NCBI RefSeq assembly: GCF_019059575.1
Contig: NW_024881592.1
Coordinates: 434,001-498,000 of the forward strand
DNA length: 64,000 bases
Direction: 5' to 3'
From: Amphibalanus amphitrite
Lineage: Eukaryota > Arthropoda > Thecostraca > Balanomorpha > Balanidae
The translations under genes were made by a program, and so were the position numbers. Positions 35,480-46,633 of this stretch are shown piece by piece (position 1 is the stretch's first letter; the number at the start of each line of letters is the position of its first letter). Below the pieces are notes generated by a model. The model did no database searches and was not told the DNA's origin. It saw nothing but the letters and a program-made list of their open reading frames with translations.

Positions 35480-36481
35480 TCAGTTACGACTGTACACATA
35501 GAATGTACAGCCATTGAAGTTCCCACTGAATCCGCTCGCACCAGTCGACATGCTCTGCGCGTGAACATCTTGCCCCCCATCCGCGCGAGACACAACTTCT
35601 GTCCTCTTGACTGGCCCAGCAGGATGGCTCTCTCCTGCGACCACAGCCGACATTCTCTTCTGCATTTTTTCATCGGCTTCGGCGTAGCTCGATAGAGAAC
35701 TAACACTCTTATGTCCCGTAAGCTGCGCAATGAAATGCGGCGCCACTTGAGCGTCAAGAAGTCGTTTAACGCCGGTCTTGCGGCCGCTGTGGTTGGTAAA
35801 CCTGTTTCCTTCTAAGCCCGCGTCAATCGCTGTCTCTTTCATCATCTTGCTGAGGCTGCCGTTGCCGAGCGGCTGGTTTTTATACCAGTCTTCTTTGCTC
35901 TGGTAGTTGATGGCTAGGTAGAACGCTGGGTGTTCTTTGTTGTGTCTCTTTTCTTCATATAGCTTGAAAAGAGCCACCGCACAGCTTTCGGAACACTGAC
36001 CCTCACAAGTACAGTATATCTTGGGGGTGAATGGGCGTCCCGGGCATGCACCTTTTCTCGTCTTAGTAGCTCGCTCCTGAAACTCGATGAAGGTCCCTTC
36101 AGACGATTCACCGAGCTTCACATCGCCCCATTGCATGTCACGGTGTTCTTGAACACCACGAAGACCGAAGCCAGTGGTAAAATTCCACCAGGGTGCCCGC
36201 AAGAGACACTTAGGCGAGTGTTTCCCCATTGCTCCACTAGTCCAAAGTTTCTTCTCATCATCTTCGCTGAGGGGCATTGCACGATTCGGCCGAGTTCCCT
36301 TTCCTGCTCCCTTCGCAATGGTCACCTTTGCCGACAGACAAGCCCGAAACTTATCATATTCTTTCCCACTTAGATCTGGTTGCGGGTGCTTCACGGCCTT
36401 CAGATGTCTCTCCAGCGAATACCGAACGCCGTTGTAAGTAGAAATTTCAAATGGATCGCCATTGTCCTTGTTAAGTTCCAT
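35480..36481 (-). CDS. Crypton-type tyrosine recombinase (DUF3504-like)
   Basis: This 333-residue frame is a DNA-cutting and DNA-joining enzyme of the tyrosine recombinase family, as found in Crypton transposons and related animal proteins. The catalytic set is visible in order: R108 in GFGLRG, a lysine-bearing segment around 138-143 (ATKTRKG), H231 and R234 in NHSGRK, H257 in LTGHKS, and the nucleophile Y266 in SSLSSYAEAD. A cysteine-rich stretch (about 157-167) follows the first catalytic arginine. The C-terminal tail ends in GNFNGCTFYVY, a pattern I associate with DUF3504 proteins. The core is uninterrupted, so this copy could be recent. The N-terminal core-binding part continues upstream in another frame (36529-36729), so the first ATG of this frame is probably not the natural start. 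It lies inside a CACTG-terminated element, an unusual setting for a Crypton. Confidence 0.85.
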   Translation of the reverse strand: MELNKDNGDPFEISTYNGVRYSLERHLKAVKHPQPDLSGKEYDKFRACLSAKVTIAKGAGKGTRPNRAMPLSEDDEKKLWTSGAMGKHSPKCLLRAPWWNFTTGFGLRGVQEHRDMQWGDVKLGESSEGTFIEFQERATKTRKGACPGRPFTPKIYCTCEGQCSESCAVALFKLYEEKRHNKEHPAFYLAINYQSKEDWYKNQPLGNGSLSKMMKETAIDAGLEGNRFTNHSGRKTGVKRLLDAQVAPHFIAQLTGHKSVSSLSSYAEADEKMQKRMSAVVAGESHPAGPVKRTEVVSRADGGQDVHAQSMSTGASGFSGNFNGCTFYVYSRN

Positions 36482-36528
36482 GATAAATTCGCATAGAATT
36501 ATGTTCAGCTCCCTTGCCGTAATAGTCT

Positions 36529-36729
36529 CTATCGGTCTAGTCTCATTTTTCTTTGTAGAAAAGCGTCTAACTTCCGGATATCTGACTTGGTTTTCTTAGT
36601 CGTTACCGCCGGCACCTGATTTTGAATAAACTTGTCAATTCTTTCTTCCACATTTTCATCTGGATTCTGGTTCATCATCATAGTCCAGGAACCCTTGAAA
36701 CATGTCAAAATTAGGTAACTCCCTTTCAT
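36529..36729 (-). pseudogene. N-terminal part of the recombinase, separated by a frameshift
   Basis: A 66-residue frame contains ERIDKFIQNQ and KTKSDIRKLDAFL, as expected for the start of the SAM-like core-binding domain. It ends at a TAG directly ahead of sequence that, in the other frame, reads ETITARELNIILCEF and runs into the 333-residue frame. A shift of two bases at about 36527-36530 separates the parts. It may be a true mutation, a sequencing error or programmed shifting. Without continuity the enzyme would lack part of its DNA-binding domain. Confidence 0.6.
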
Positions 36730-36930
36730 GGTTCATATCGACCCAGAAAGTAGTTAGACCAAGAAGAAGTAGAAATTAATTAGTACAATAAAGTAATCAG
36801 ACCCCTACTATCAAAAAGTAACTAGAAAGTAATCCAAAGAAGTAATCATGGAAGCTGATAAATATTTTGCAGATGGCTTTGTGAGCTTGTATATTTATTG
36901 AAGAACGAGCAACCGCCACGGGATAAAACA

Positions 36931-37016
36931 ATTAAACCACTCGCAGGAAAAAAATCATTTAAACGTCTCGCTGCGGCTCGACGTTTAAATGATTTTATTC
37001 CTGCTCGTGGTTTAAT
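36931..37016. repeat. Long hairpin, 37-bp arms
   Basis: Arms 36931-36967 and 36980-37016 pair at 34 of 37 positions around a 12-base spacer. It lies about 200 bp upstream of the recombinase gene's visible start and could be an element end or a regulatory structure. Confidence 0.85.
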
Positions 37017-37348
37017 ATATAATAACTGATGCCAGTCATGGTTTTGTGCACCACTTCCAGCCAAAAAAATAATCTGTCCGTATAGAAAATATTTCCTGAA
37101 TCAGTATCGTGGCAATTGAAAACGAACGCGAATCGTAAGCTCTTAAGGTTATCAACGCAAACAAAGCGATTGTAAGGAAGAACAAGTTCGAACAGAGCGT
37201 TAGTACACTTACTTGTTAACAATTTGTAAGCTAGCAATGCCCAGTCAAAGGCTAGTTCATCAACAAACCAGGGGTTGGTGAACCGACAAGGAAACGACTA
37301 TGCTTATCCAGAAGTTGGTAGGTCCACAAGGCCCAAACTAGTACTCAA

Positions 37349-37575
37349 CAAGGTGACGCCTATGCGAATTGGAACCAAACTTGTAGACAAACTGTTAGTT
37401 TGTTGGCCAACAAGCCTGGGGTTGGTGAATCGACAAGGTATCGACAAGGTGACGCCTATGCGAATTGGAACCAAACTTGTAGACAAACTGTTAGTTTGTT
37501 GGCCAACAAGCCTGGGGTTGGTGAATCGACAAGGTATCGACAAGGTGACGCCTATGCGAATTGGAACCAAACTTG
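37349..37575. repeat. 96-bp subterminal tandem repeat
   Basis: Two full copies and a partial third, starting at 37349, 37445 and 37541, each beginning CAAGGTGACGCCTATGCG. A shorter part occurs at about 37266. They adjoin the right CACTG terminus. The period is a multiple of three, which explains the open frames across it on both strands. Confidence 0.95.
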
Positions 37576-37613
37576 TAACAAGGAGCCAACTTGTATATTT
37601 TGTTTACAGTGTA

Positions 37614-38739
37614 CACTTCAAATGACAACATGCAGCAATGATATTGTGGCACGGCAATAAGTCTTCCCACGCCTTCGGTACTCATTCCAAGGTGCGCTCA
37701 ATCATGGTGACTTTGTTGGAAGTTCTATAGGTACAGCTTTGCGTAAAAAAGACAGTCAAATAGATCGATGCTCAATAGCCTCCCAAGTGCCTGGAAGACT
37801 TAGGATATTAGGCATCAAGAGCGGCAATGGTTGGACGCGGTAGCCGATAAGGTAAATAACGGAATCTACAAACTGAGGTTGGATTTTCTATGCTCTATAC
37901 CGCAGCTGCTTGATGCCAGCTTGATGTTGCAACTGTTAGGTATGTACTTTGGCTGTATTGCTGATCGTTTCTGCGATTTATCTCAGAAAAGGAGTTGCTG
38001 TCCTGTCGACCTGAATCTTGGTATAACTGTGTAAGAGACCCGCCGGACCTTGGCTCGGTGATGTGAAAACGAAAAAAAAAGACTAATGGCCAGCCTAGAT
38101 CTCAACCAGCGTAACCGCTAGCCAGCGAACTGACAGGCGGTTCTATCTGCTGTAACAGACTGGTTTATTTTTGGAGGCATGGGCCGAACAGCTATCATTG
38201 TAACAAAGTTGCAGAAAAGTGACGTAAGAATGCTGGTTCATCCGGAGTTTCTAGAATAACGGTAAAATATGTTCAATTCGTTTCAATGGCGAAACCGGTG
38301 TTATTGTGAATTATTTGCTATAACTACCGAGTATGGCGGCCGCGGAAAATCGGCAGAGTATGAAAATTATGAGGGTGCAGCTAAGGTATAGATCTGATGT
38401 GCATCAGTCATGAGGAAGTCAGTTGGATGTTCAGGCTAGCCTGTTTGTTGACCGGGAGTATCAACTACATTATGCAGAGTATGCTCTGACTCTGAAACTG
38501 CTAGTCTGCTGATGCATAACGGTGCACGAGACGTCATTTACACACAAATCTGACAACACGGCATCCCGACTTGGAGTACGATGGCTGGAAGCAGCTATTG
38601 CCCAAATGAAGTCGGCAACGACCGCTACTCAAGGGCACCCGGGTAAGAAGATCATATTGTCCGATGCAGAGCCCGCGGTTGAGCTCCTGTACATCGCTTC
38701 TATACAGAACAGATCCGCCAACTAGAGGGGTAGCCGTGG
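37614..38739. other. Unrecognised sequence, no supported gene
   Basis: No coding region, RNA gene or element terminus was recognised. Confidence 0.4.
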
Positions 38740-38747
38740 CCACATGC

Positions 38748-38894
38748 CAGTGGCGGATCCAGGGGGGGGGGCAAAATGGGCATTTGCCCCCCAAACGGCA
38801 TGATTTTAACATTACGCCTATGGGCGATGCATGGAAAGAATCGATAAATTTTTATGGTTTGCCCCCCCAAACCTCTGAGCTGGATCCGCCTCTG
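38748..38894. mobile_element. hAT MITE, family of three (copy 3)
   Basis: The 147-bp element runs from CAGTGGCGGATCCAG to CTGGATCCGCCTCTG, with perfect CCACATGC duplications at 38740-38747 and 38895-38902. The interior is the inverted relative of copies 1 and 2. Confidence 0.92.
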
Positions 38895-38902
38895 CCACAT
38901 GC

Positions 38903-41900
38903 AATCAGGTGGCGTCAGCTGGCACTGTAGCCTTATATCATATAGACGGTCGCGATCGCCTATTGTCTCCAGCAGTGGCTGGTTCGTCCAGGGATGATGA
39001 GATTTGAGTGGGCAGGAGAATCCGCAAGTCATTGCTATAAGGTCAGGGTGGGCGGGGACTGATCCATGACGTCGTCATTTGACGTCATTTTGCAGAGATT
39101 ATCTGTGCCTGAGAACGGCTGAGAGGCTTTAGAAAGAAGCGAGTCTGATATGCTGTGACTAGTGTGGCATCTGCCTGTGGATCGTTACTAATTACTTGCC
39201 AGCACTGACTAAAATGATTGCGCTTTTAGGTATAATATGTAGGCAAGTACCTACAGACACATGCTGAAGATACAGCATACTTGTCGGAAATCGAACCAAA
39301 ACGAAGACCTTGAGCAGTGTCTTGAATGAAGGAATGAAATTGCAACGACAGAATGATGACGCAAGTATTTATATTTTTTCCGCATAGACCGCTCTAAGCA
39401 TTACTGGGCCTGACTAGAGACGCAACTGCTAGTCCCAAGATAATGTGTGGTCTGGTCTTATCATAGACTGTCGCAGACATGAAAAAAGCAGTGCTGAATT
39501 GACTGAACAGTGAACAACTGAACAGCCTAAACATTTTTTTTTCTTCTGAAATTCAACCACTCGCTCTAACAAGCAAAAGTCTGCCCCACAGAATTTCGGT
39601 CTTGGTGGAGAGAGCACCCGCTTCTGGTCAATTGGCGGGTCTGGAAACCCTGGCAGGCTGTCCACGCCATCAATGTCTGAGTTCTTTTCACCGCGGGCGC
39701 CGCCACTGACAACTCCTGTCCAAAGCTGCTGAGGACGCCACAAATCACCCCGCACACTGCCTGTCCTTCTGCGCCGCTGCAGGATGGTATATTTAACAGG
39801 CAGATGTGTGGCATGTTGGAGTGATTTATTGGACTGCGGGGTTTCGGTGACGGTGTCCGATTCCCTCGAAGAAGTTCAGCTGGATGACAGGGTGACAGAG
39901 TGACAGACTGACAGAGTGGCAGGTTGACAGGGTGACAGTCAGGGTAACCGACCACCCGGCTGGACACCTTGTGGTTCGGCGTTCTTATGTTCAGACTGTG
40001 TAAAAATGTCGCCGCCCAGGCAGGACTCGAGGAATTCTTACAGTCAATGCTCGTCCTGCATTTCTTTAGATGCAGGTAAAGGTCAACTTGCCTCTAATAA
40101 CTTCTTTAGATGCCATTATTATTTGTGCGGAAGCCGACTAAAACCGATTTGGTTGTTGCAAAATAATGCGTTTTTTAAATGAAGAAGTATTTTCCGTTTC
40201 AGCCTTCCATTGGCTGATACCAATTGTTTTCAAAACTATGAACGCTTACCGTCCATCTCATTTCGTTCCAAGCGGTCGAACGCCGACAAAAGGCGGTTCG
40301 GAACTGTTGGTTCAATTTCATTCACACCTAAAGGTCCTGGGAATTCTGGAGCCCCGGACAAAAGGATAAATTTGCGCCAAAAAAGCGCACTTGTTTATTC
40401 TTTACAGCACCTAACATACTAAATAAAGGTTCAGACACCTCATTCATTTTGTCACATGCATGAAGCGTTCATCATCGCGAATGCCACGACAGTGTTGCGG
40501 TGGCGTTCAGTCGACCACAGAATGGAAGTCTCCTACCGCCGAACGCAGGGTCACAGCCAGTCACGTGACACTGACACATCACCACCCGTGGCCTGTCAAG
40601 GCTGAGGTGGTAGTCCACAGCGCCGGCAGTGGACTTCGCGAGACATTTTTGGCGCCAATGAGCGTGTTCGACCATCGACCGTGCGAACATTTGCCACCGT
40701 CTGATCATAAAGTGTTGCGGTACAGCTAATAAATCACGGGGTTGGGTCGGACTGGCTTTCTCCGGTTTACGGTTTATACCGGTGTCGCACCGCTAAAAAA
40801 TAGGGGTGTGGCGGTGTTGACACAACGAGCGCAACGGTATACGAATCTCTCTGAATGAAAGTCAGAGGTCATGAAAGGGCGTGTGAGTAGGGCTGCACTT
40901 CTTTCGCCTTTGGGACGCGTCCTAAGATTGTTCAGGTCATCTTATAGGGACAGTGGTGACTTCGGGTGACATTAACACACACCGAAGTCCATGGGATGAA
41001 CATCATTTATCATGTTGTCCGTTTCCAATCACAAAGAGACTGAAAACGCACGAATGGTGCATGCCCCGACATATGCCGATTCGCCATTTTCATGGGCTGA
41101 AAGGTCCCGAGAAAAAGGTGACAGCTCAAAAATAATTCCGGTCAGGCTCATGGAACATTGTGGGTGTAAAACTGAATAAATCGAGCATACTCTGAACTTC
41201 ATTGCAATGCGCCGCTTTTCACCGAGCTACGAAAAACCAAGGGAGGTCCATTCGACCACCTCCGTTGGTGTTGAAAGTGCCGCATTTTCTTGCGGTGTAA
41301 GCACAGAGTCTTTCAATAGCCCTAAATAGAGCTCATTGAAAAAATAATTTTGAGAAAACATGAGCCAGTTTCGATGATCCTTACTGAATCATAAAGAGTA
41401 AATAACACACGCTAAAAAGTCTACCCACGACACATTCTAAGAATCACAAAAGGGACCAATATTTTGTAACCGTGACATCACACATGATATATCACGATAC
41501 AGGTAACGGTTCTTTTGCTGTGTATGTTTTTGTTCCAATAATAGAAACATAGTCGTGCACTGGTTGACCTTATCGCTCTGGTAAAGCCATTTCGCGAAAT
41601 TCCCTGAACCTCACACGCCTGCCTCAGCCACTCACCGCTCTGGTTGGTTGAAACAAACGGGTCCTTCCGATGATTTGGCGAGATGTACCCTGTTTGACTG
41701 CTATCTTATTGAATACTCATCTATTCGAATTACGAAGTCATATTTTAGCGTGAAAAGATCATCTGAGTTTTACCATGGCGATGTGACTATTCCTGCAATC
41801 TAACATTTTGTTTTAGCAGTTATGGAAGAGTTGACCAGTGTGGTTGCCCCCTAGAACAGAGCACTTTGCAAGCTGCTACGTAATTGGTTGGTCTGACAGC

Positions 41901-43229
41901 GAACATACACAGTAGGTAAACAAACATATTTGTCATCAGTAAACACATCTTCGGGCGGCATGGACGATTCGATGTCAACTGGGCCCCTTCACTGTCCAAA
42001 GCAGATCACCTTAATTCCCTGTTTTTCCAGGAATGGACCATTACAAGCTTGTTTTCTTTTGACTGAATGTCCTATCCATTGATGACATCACGATCGTGTC
42101 TTTGGATGTAATGTGGATCCATCCATAACTCCACGGTAATAGTTAACCGTAAAACAGAGCGATCACCGTGCGCAAACTGCGTGTTTCCGTGACCAGGCAG
42201 CCGCCGCTCATCAGACTGTCATACGCTCCAGTGACGTCATTTGATGTTCTCTAGTGACGTCATTTGATGTCCTCTAACGACGTCATTTGGTATTCTCGCC
42301 GCTCTGTAGGTGTGGGATGCAGCGCGCTGTGACCACAACTCATGGGGCGAAGCTTGTGTTCGTGCGGTGAGGATCGCGCTTGTGGAAACCACATGAAACA
42401 CCGCCGGATGGTTCCAGATGCTTGGAAAGCTAATTATGTTCAGATAATGGGTAGTTTCTTGCATCTCAGCAAGTTTTGGTACATACATGTGATAAGCTAG
42501 GCTTAGGACAAGCAGAATGGCCTTTGTGACTAGCCTAGCTTTCAGGACTTTGTGTATTTGTGCATTTGTGCATTGTCAACGAAAAATTGATTAAGTATTG
42601 ATAAGATATTGATAACTATAAAGCAATTCATGCCTTTGATTGTAAACATATATCGACGCATATAGACGAGAACAGTAATATAAGCATCGACGAAATCATT
42701 GCAGAACCCAGTCCTTCAATTCCGCCTCAAACCGAAAGTTAGCTGACATCATTCGACGTTATTTTGACAAAAGCATGCTCGATGCACATCGTTCAGCATT
42801 CAAGTAGATATGTTTGCGGTTTTCATTCGGAAACACGGGACAGGCAACCTTCATGTCACATGTTATTTTCTCTTTCCATCACAACAAATTTGCCATTACT
42901 GGTGATCATCAGTGACAATACTGCGGTTTGCCTTTTTACAGTGATTTACAGTGTCTTTTTCCACAAGCGCATGATTAGCAGCGAGTTCACTCATATATGG
43001 CAACACGAAAGAGCTCACATCGGCATGGAAGAAGAAACGGGCACAGGCAATCGATAGATAATGGTTTTGTTTCGGGAAGATTTAGTCAGCAATAAGCAAG
43101 TAATTTTGATTTTGCATTGGTCAAGTGACTTGCTTAGAAAGAAAGTCATAATTGTAACGCCAAATCCTGCTATTGGTCAAGCTATTTGCTTAGAAAGCGA
43201 GTCAGTTGGTATCAAACCCAGTCGGTAAG
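38903..43229. other. Unrecognised sequence, no supported gene
   Basis: Includes a short GACAGAGTGACAG-type repeat at about 39888-39935 and a duplicated GTGACGTCATTTGATGT motif at about 42230-42295. No coding region or element boundary could be supported. Confidence 0.4.
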
Positions 43230-44104
43230 TGCACCAATTTGGCCGCCGCCGGACCACATTGGACCACATTTACAAAACATACACGAGACCACATTTTGAC
43301 TTTTACGACACAGTTTATGACGGACATATTACGCTCCAGGACACACAGAGACTTGAAGTTTTACAAAACAGAGCGGCTCGGCTTGTGACTGGCACTTTAT
43401 TTAGAACACCAACTGACAAATTGTTAAAAGACCTAGGATGGAACAAGTTAAAAACAAGAAGAGAGATGCACAAAATAACACTATATCATACACTCAATAG
43501 CCACATGCAAAAAACTCCCAACTACATCAAATCAATCATACCGGACACCCGCTCACAAAGAACAGGAAGGACCCTGCGAAATCACAGGAACCATACACTC
43601 CAACCACATCGCACCACATCCTATCAGTCATCGTTTTTCCTATCAACTGCCAAACTATGGAACCACCTCCCAGAATCATTAAGATCCTTGCCCCATACAT
43701 GCTTCAAAAAAGAAATTAACCAGCGACTAGGGATGCCCAAACCCCCAGACTACTACAAAATTGGCTCAAAAACTGGAAATATTCTACATACCCGACTAAG
43801 AACTGAAATGTCTTGTCTAAATTCTCATCGTTTTCAAATCAACAAAGCAGATTCGCCTGAATGTTCTTGCGGCCACTTCAAGGAAGATGTCCGCCACTAC
43901 GTAATATTCTGTCGAAATTATGATGCCCAAAGGAAAACACTATTTGATAACGCTTCTCGTATACTGGGAGAAAATTTTGCAAATTACTCACCCGACCAAA
44001 AATTGAACATTCTTATCCACGGAGATCGCTTGAGTGGCGAGGGCAGTCGAGAAATGGCTTACGCCTTTCAAAAGTTTTTGACAAAAACAAATAGATTTTC
44101 GTAG
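43229..44104 (+). pseudogene. Non-LTR retrotransposon (LINE), C-terminal part of reverse transcriptase ORF
   Basis: The frame encodes 291 residues of the region after the polymerase core. Near residues 15-60 is the LINE-typical pattern YTRPHFDF..LEVLQNRAARLVTG. Around 130-165 is a segment (SSFFLSTAKLWNHLPESLRS) common near the end of such proteins. At about 218-235 is a CxCxxH..C cluster (CSCGHFKEDVRHYVIFCRNY) resembling the zinc-knuckle-like motif that closes many CR1/Jockey-type proteins. Polymerase catalytic residues are missing, so it is a 5'-truncated copy, as usual for LINEs. A GGACCACATT direct duplication at about 43250 may mark the truncation. The clade is not certain. It cannot move on its own. 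Confidence 0.8.
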
Positions 44105-44257
44105 TAACACATAAATTCATTCAAAGTTTTCAAAATTTGCAATCCCGAGAGCTGAGCGGCTGATGGAACACCAAAATTTACCGCTCATGAGCGACTGGTC
44201 AGCGGCGGCGGCGGTTGTTTCACATGTTTTATTTTTGTTCCAGAGTGGTGCCTCGAG
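44105..44257. other. Likely 3' flank or UTR of the LINE
   Basis: Between the LINE stop codon and TTAA element E5. No clear poly(A) or microsatellite tail is visible, so the 3' boundary of the LINE is unknown. Confidence 0.35.
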
Positions 44258-44261
44258 TTAA

Positions 44262-45445
44262 CCCTCGCGGGCCCGGGGGGGGGGCGTTTTTCGCCCCCCC
44301 CTGGCGAATATTTGCGATAGCTCCCGAACGCTTAGGGATAGGAAAGCAAAACTTTCAGTACCTTTTTTCCCATCAATTTGACATCTTCTGAAGTAAAAAA
44401 TTTGGACCTAGCCCCCTTGATGACGTCACAAGGTCCATTTTACTAGACCCCTGCACGGCAAACTTCGGAGTCACAGACGCAAACTTCAAATAGCTGCTAA
44501 AAATAGAGTTTTAGAGATAAAGACAAATTACGAGCACGGTTGTGTAGCGTTTGACCTAGAGAAAAATAGAAAAATAGTTTTGGTGACCTGAGGTCAGAGG
44601 TCAGGTCAACGACCCCGAAATGTGGTTTTAGTTTTTCGCAAATAACTTCGACAAAAATGGTCCTAGAGCTACGGCAGTGGTACCATCACATTCGCCTTGT
44701 CAAGCCGCGTCGAATGATATATATTTTGTTCGGAAAAGGTCAAATTTCATGTTGACCTCATGTGACCTCGAATGACCTCTGGTTGACCTTGACACATGAA
44801 AGGTCGTTTATGATGGATTTGTATCCGCTGATCACGAATCTGGCATCTATTTTCCTCTAAGCCTTCATTTAGAGCTTCCGGATGGCAAAATTGTCTTATT
44901 TATTATTACTAACTTGAATTAGTGAAATAGCCTCTAGCAGGGATACTCTTCTGTGACCTTGACCTTTGAGCAGCCTTGTATCGTAAGATGAACCACAAAT
45001 AGGGAACTGATAAGCCTCAAAACATTTCAAAACATCTTGGAAGTTAGCACGCAAGATGTGCGAAAAAGTGCAAATTTTGAGGCCAATTTTGAGCGTGACC
45101 TTGACCTTGACCTTTGATTTTGAGCACAGTTTTGGAATCCTCAGATTCTCTTCTTTCGTTTGACACCCAATTTTGCCGGTTTGATGTAGCCTGCCGTCCT
45201 CTAGATGGCTTACTTTGAGATCACTACACATATGCCGGTTTTTGCCTTTGACCTTGACCTCTGACCTTGAAAATTGACCTGAGGTCAAAAATTTTAGGTG
45301 CTTTAGAATCGTCTCGTAAGGACCTTTCGTTTGGTATCGCTTTTGTTTCCGTAGCTCCCTTATTTACGGAGTTAGACAGGGGGGGGGGGGCGAAAAACGC
45401 CCCCCGGGCTGCGGTGGTTGGGATTACCCCCCGGGCCCGGCCGGG
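44262..45445. mobile_element. TTAA-type (piggyBac-like) element E5
   Basis: Flanked by TTAA at 44258-44261 and 45446-45449. It starts CCCTCGCGGGCCCGGG and ends CCCGGGCCCGGCCGGG. Hairpins have GCGTTTTTCGC and GCGAAAAACGC centres at left and right. The interior is dense in TGACCT and AGGTCA words. It serves as the intact reference for the interrupted copies at 48297 and 60720. Confidence 0.85.
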
Positions 45446-45449
45446 TTAA

Positions 45450-45559
45450 GCGATTGCGCTTTTGCACCACTCTGCTATCACTTTTATGCTGCTACATTGT
45501 GCCATATGTTTCATTGATCATGCTTTATTTCTCGTGTATCTTTTGTTCCTTAATAAACG

Positions 45560-45605
<46 letters not shown>

Positions 45606-46629
45606 TCTATAAACACGGCTTTGGTGTTTGGAGTGAAACGTCTGGAGTGGACCGCAATCACGCGAACGGTGCCGTGAGCGACCGGTAACTCCTGAATAAT
45701 TGATTCTGCACCGAGAGGCGAGTCATCGAAAAGCAGCACCTGGGTGGGGGGGGGGGATCTGAGGGCTCTGAGTCCTGACATCTCACACCACTTCTAACAT
45801 CTGAATCTAACGTCAAACACCAACATCTGCTCATCTATGCATGACCCGCGACGTCCCGACAATCAACCTACACCAAAGTCGTTCGATCGGAGCTTCAGCT
45901 TGCACGGTCCGACCCTCCATGCTGGCAGACGCAGGCAGATACTTGACGGCTTGCTGGTAGCAGAGTCAGTGCGGAGGAGGCCGGTGCCATCGACGTGTGG
46001 CGGTGTCGGTGTCACCAACGGCAGCTTGGTATCACCAAGGGAGGTATCACCACAGACTGAGAGTGAGTGTGTGGGCCAAGTTTGCGGTCAACAAAGCTGG
46101 GTCCAGACAGAGCCGGCTCCATGCACCTAATTGGATTAAGCGGGGGCTATTAGTACTTGTCACCTAATAAATGTTACTAATGAGACGACTGATTCACAGG
46201 TTTTGTAATGCGCAAGCAGTAATACCTAAGAATATTTGTCGAAATCTAACGGTCTCGTCTGGCACAGACATTGTGCAATACTGGCCATTCAATGAGACGC
46301 GTTGGAATTTGTTTGTGGTTATACAATCTTCAAGTAGCTTACCACTGAATGCCAGAGAACCACACAGTTGGCCAACCGCTCATGCTTTGGTACCCAATGT
46401 AAGTCGCTTAATTGGACGCTGTCGCGCTCACGTACGCATCATGCAACATATCCTCAACGAGAATATCCCATGGAACACAGGTGCCTTACATAGGTGTTAC
46501 CTACATTGTGCAATGTACATGGCGAAACTAGGGTACTGAGTGAACATTGGGTGGACTAAGCCTTTAATGTATTACATCAAACCGCGAGCATGAGGCGCAT
46601 TGGAAATATTTTTCGCTGTTGCCGCGCTT
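45450..46629. other. No supported gene; TG microsatellite
   Basis: Holds the TG repeat and short frames, the longest being 122 codons at 46171-46539 with no recognisable domain. Confidence 0.4.
45561..45604. repeat. (TG)n microsatellite
   Basis: Twenty-two uninterrupted TG dinucleotides. Confidence 0.97.
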
Positions 46630-46633
46630 TTAA

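Larger units (their letters stand above)
33075..37611. mobile_element. 4.5-kb CACTG-TIR (EnSpm/CACTA-like) element enclosing a recombinase gene
   Basis: Left CACTGTAAACCAAATTGAC and right TGTTTACAGTG termini are flanked by TA. It contains, in order, subterminal ACAAG/CTTGT-rich sequence, a CpG-rich promoter-like segment at 33375-33621, TTAA element E4, a tyrosine recombinase gene on the minus strand, a long hairpin at 36931-37016, and a 96-bp tandem repeat next to the right end. Whether the recombinase belongs to this element or to a Crypton inserted in it cannot be decided here. Confidence 0.6.

Noticed and set aside
37349..37575. CRISPR-like direct repeats
   Set aside because: 96-bp units in direct contact, no spacers, and eukaryotic transposon context next to a CACTG terminus.
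45518..45781. 87-codon minus-strand frame with a histidine/threonine run
   Set aside because: Translation of the TG microsatellite.
46171..46539. 122-codon plus-strand frame
   Set aside because: No recognisable motif, no splice context and no composition bias. Length is within chance for this sequence.
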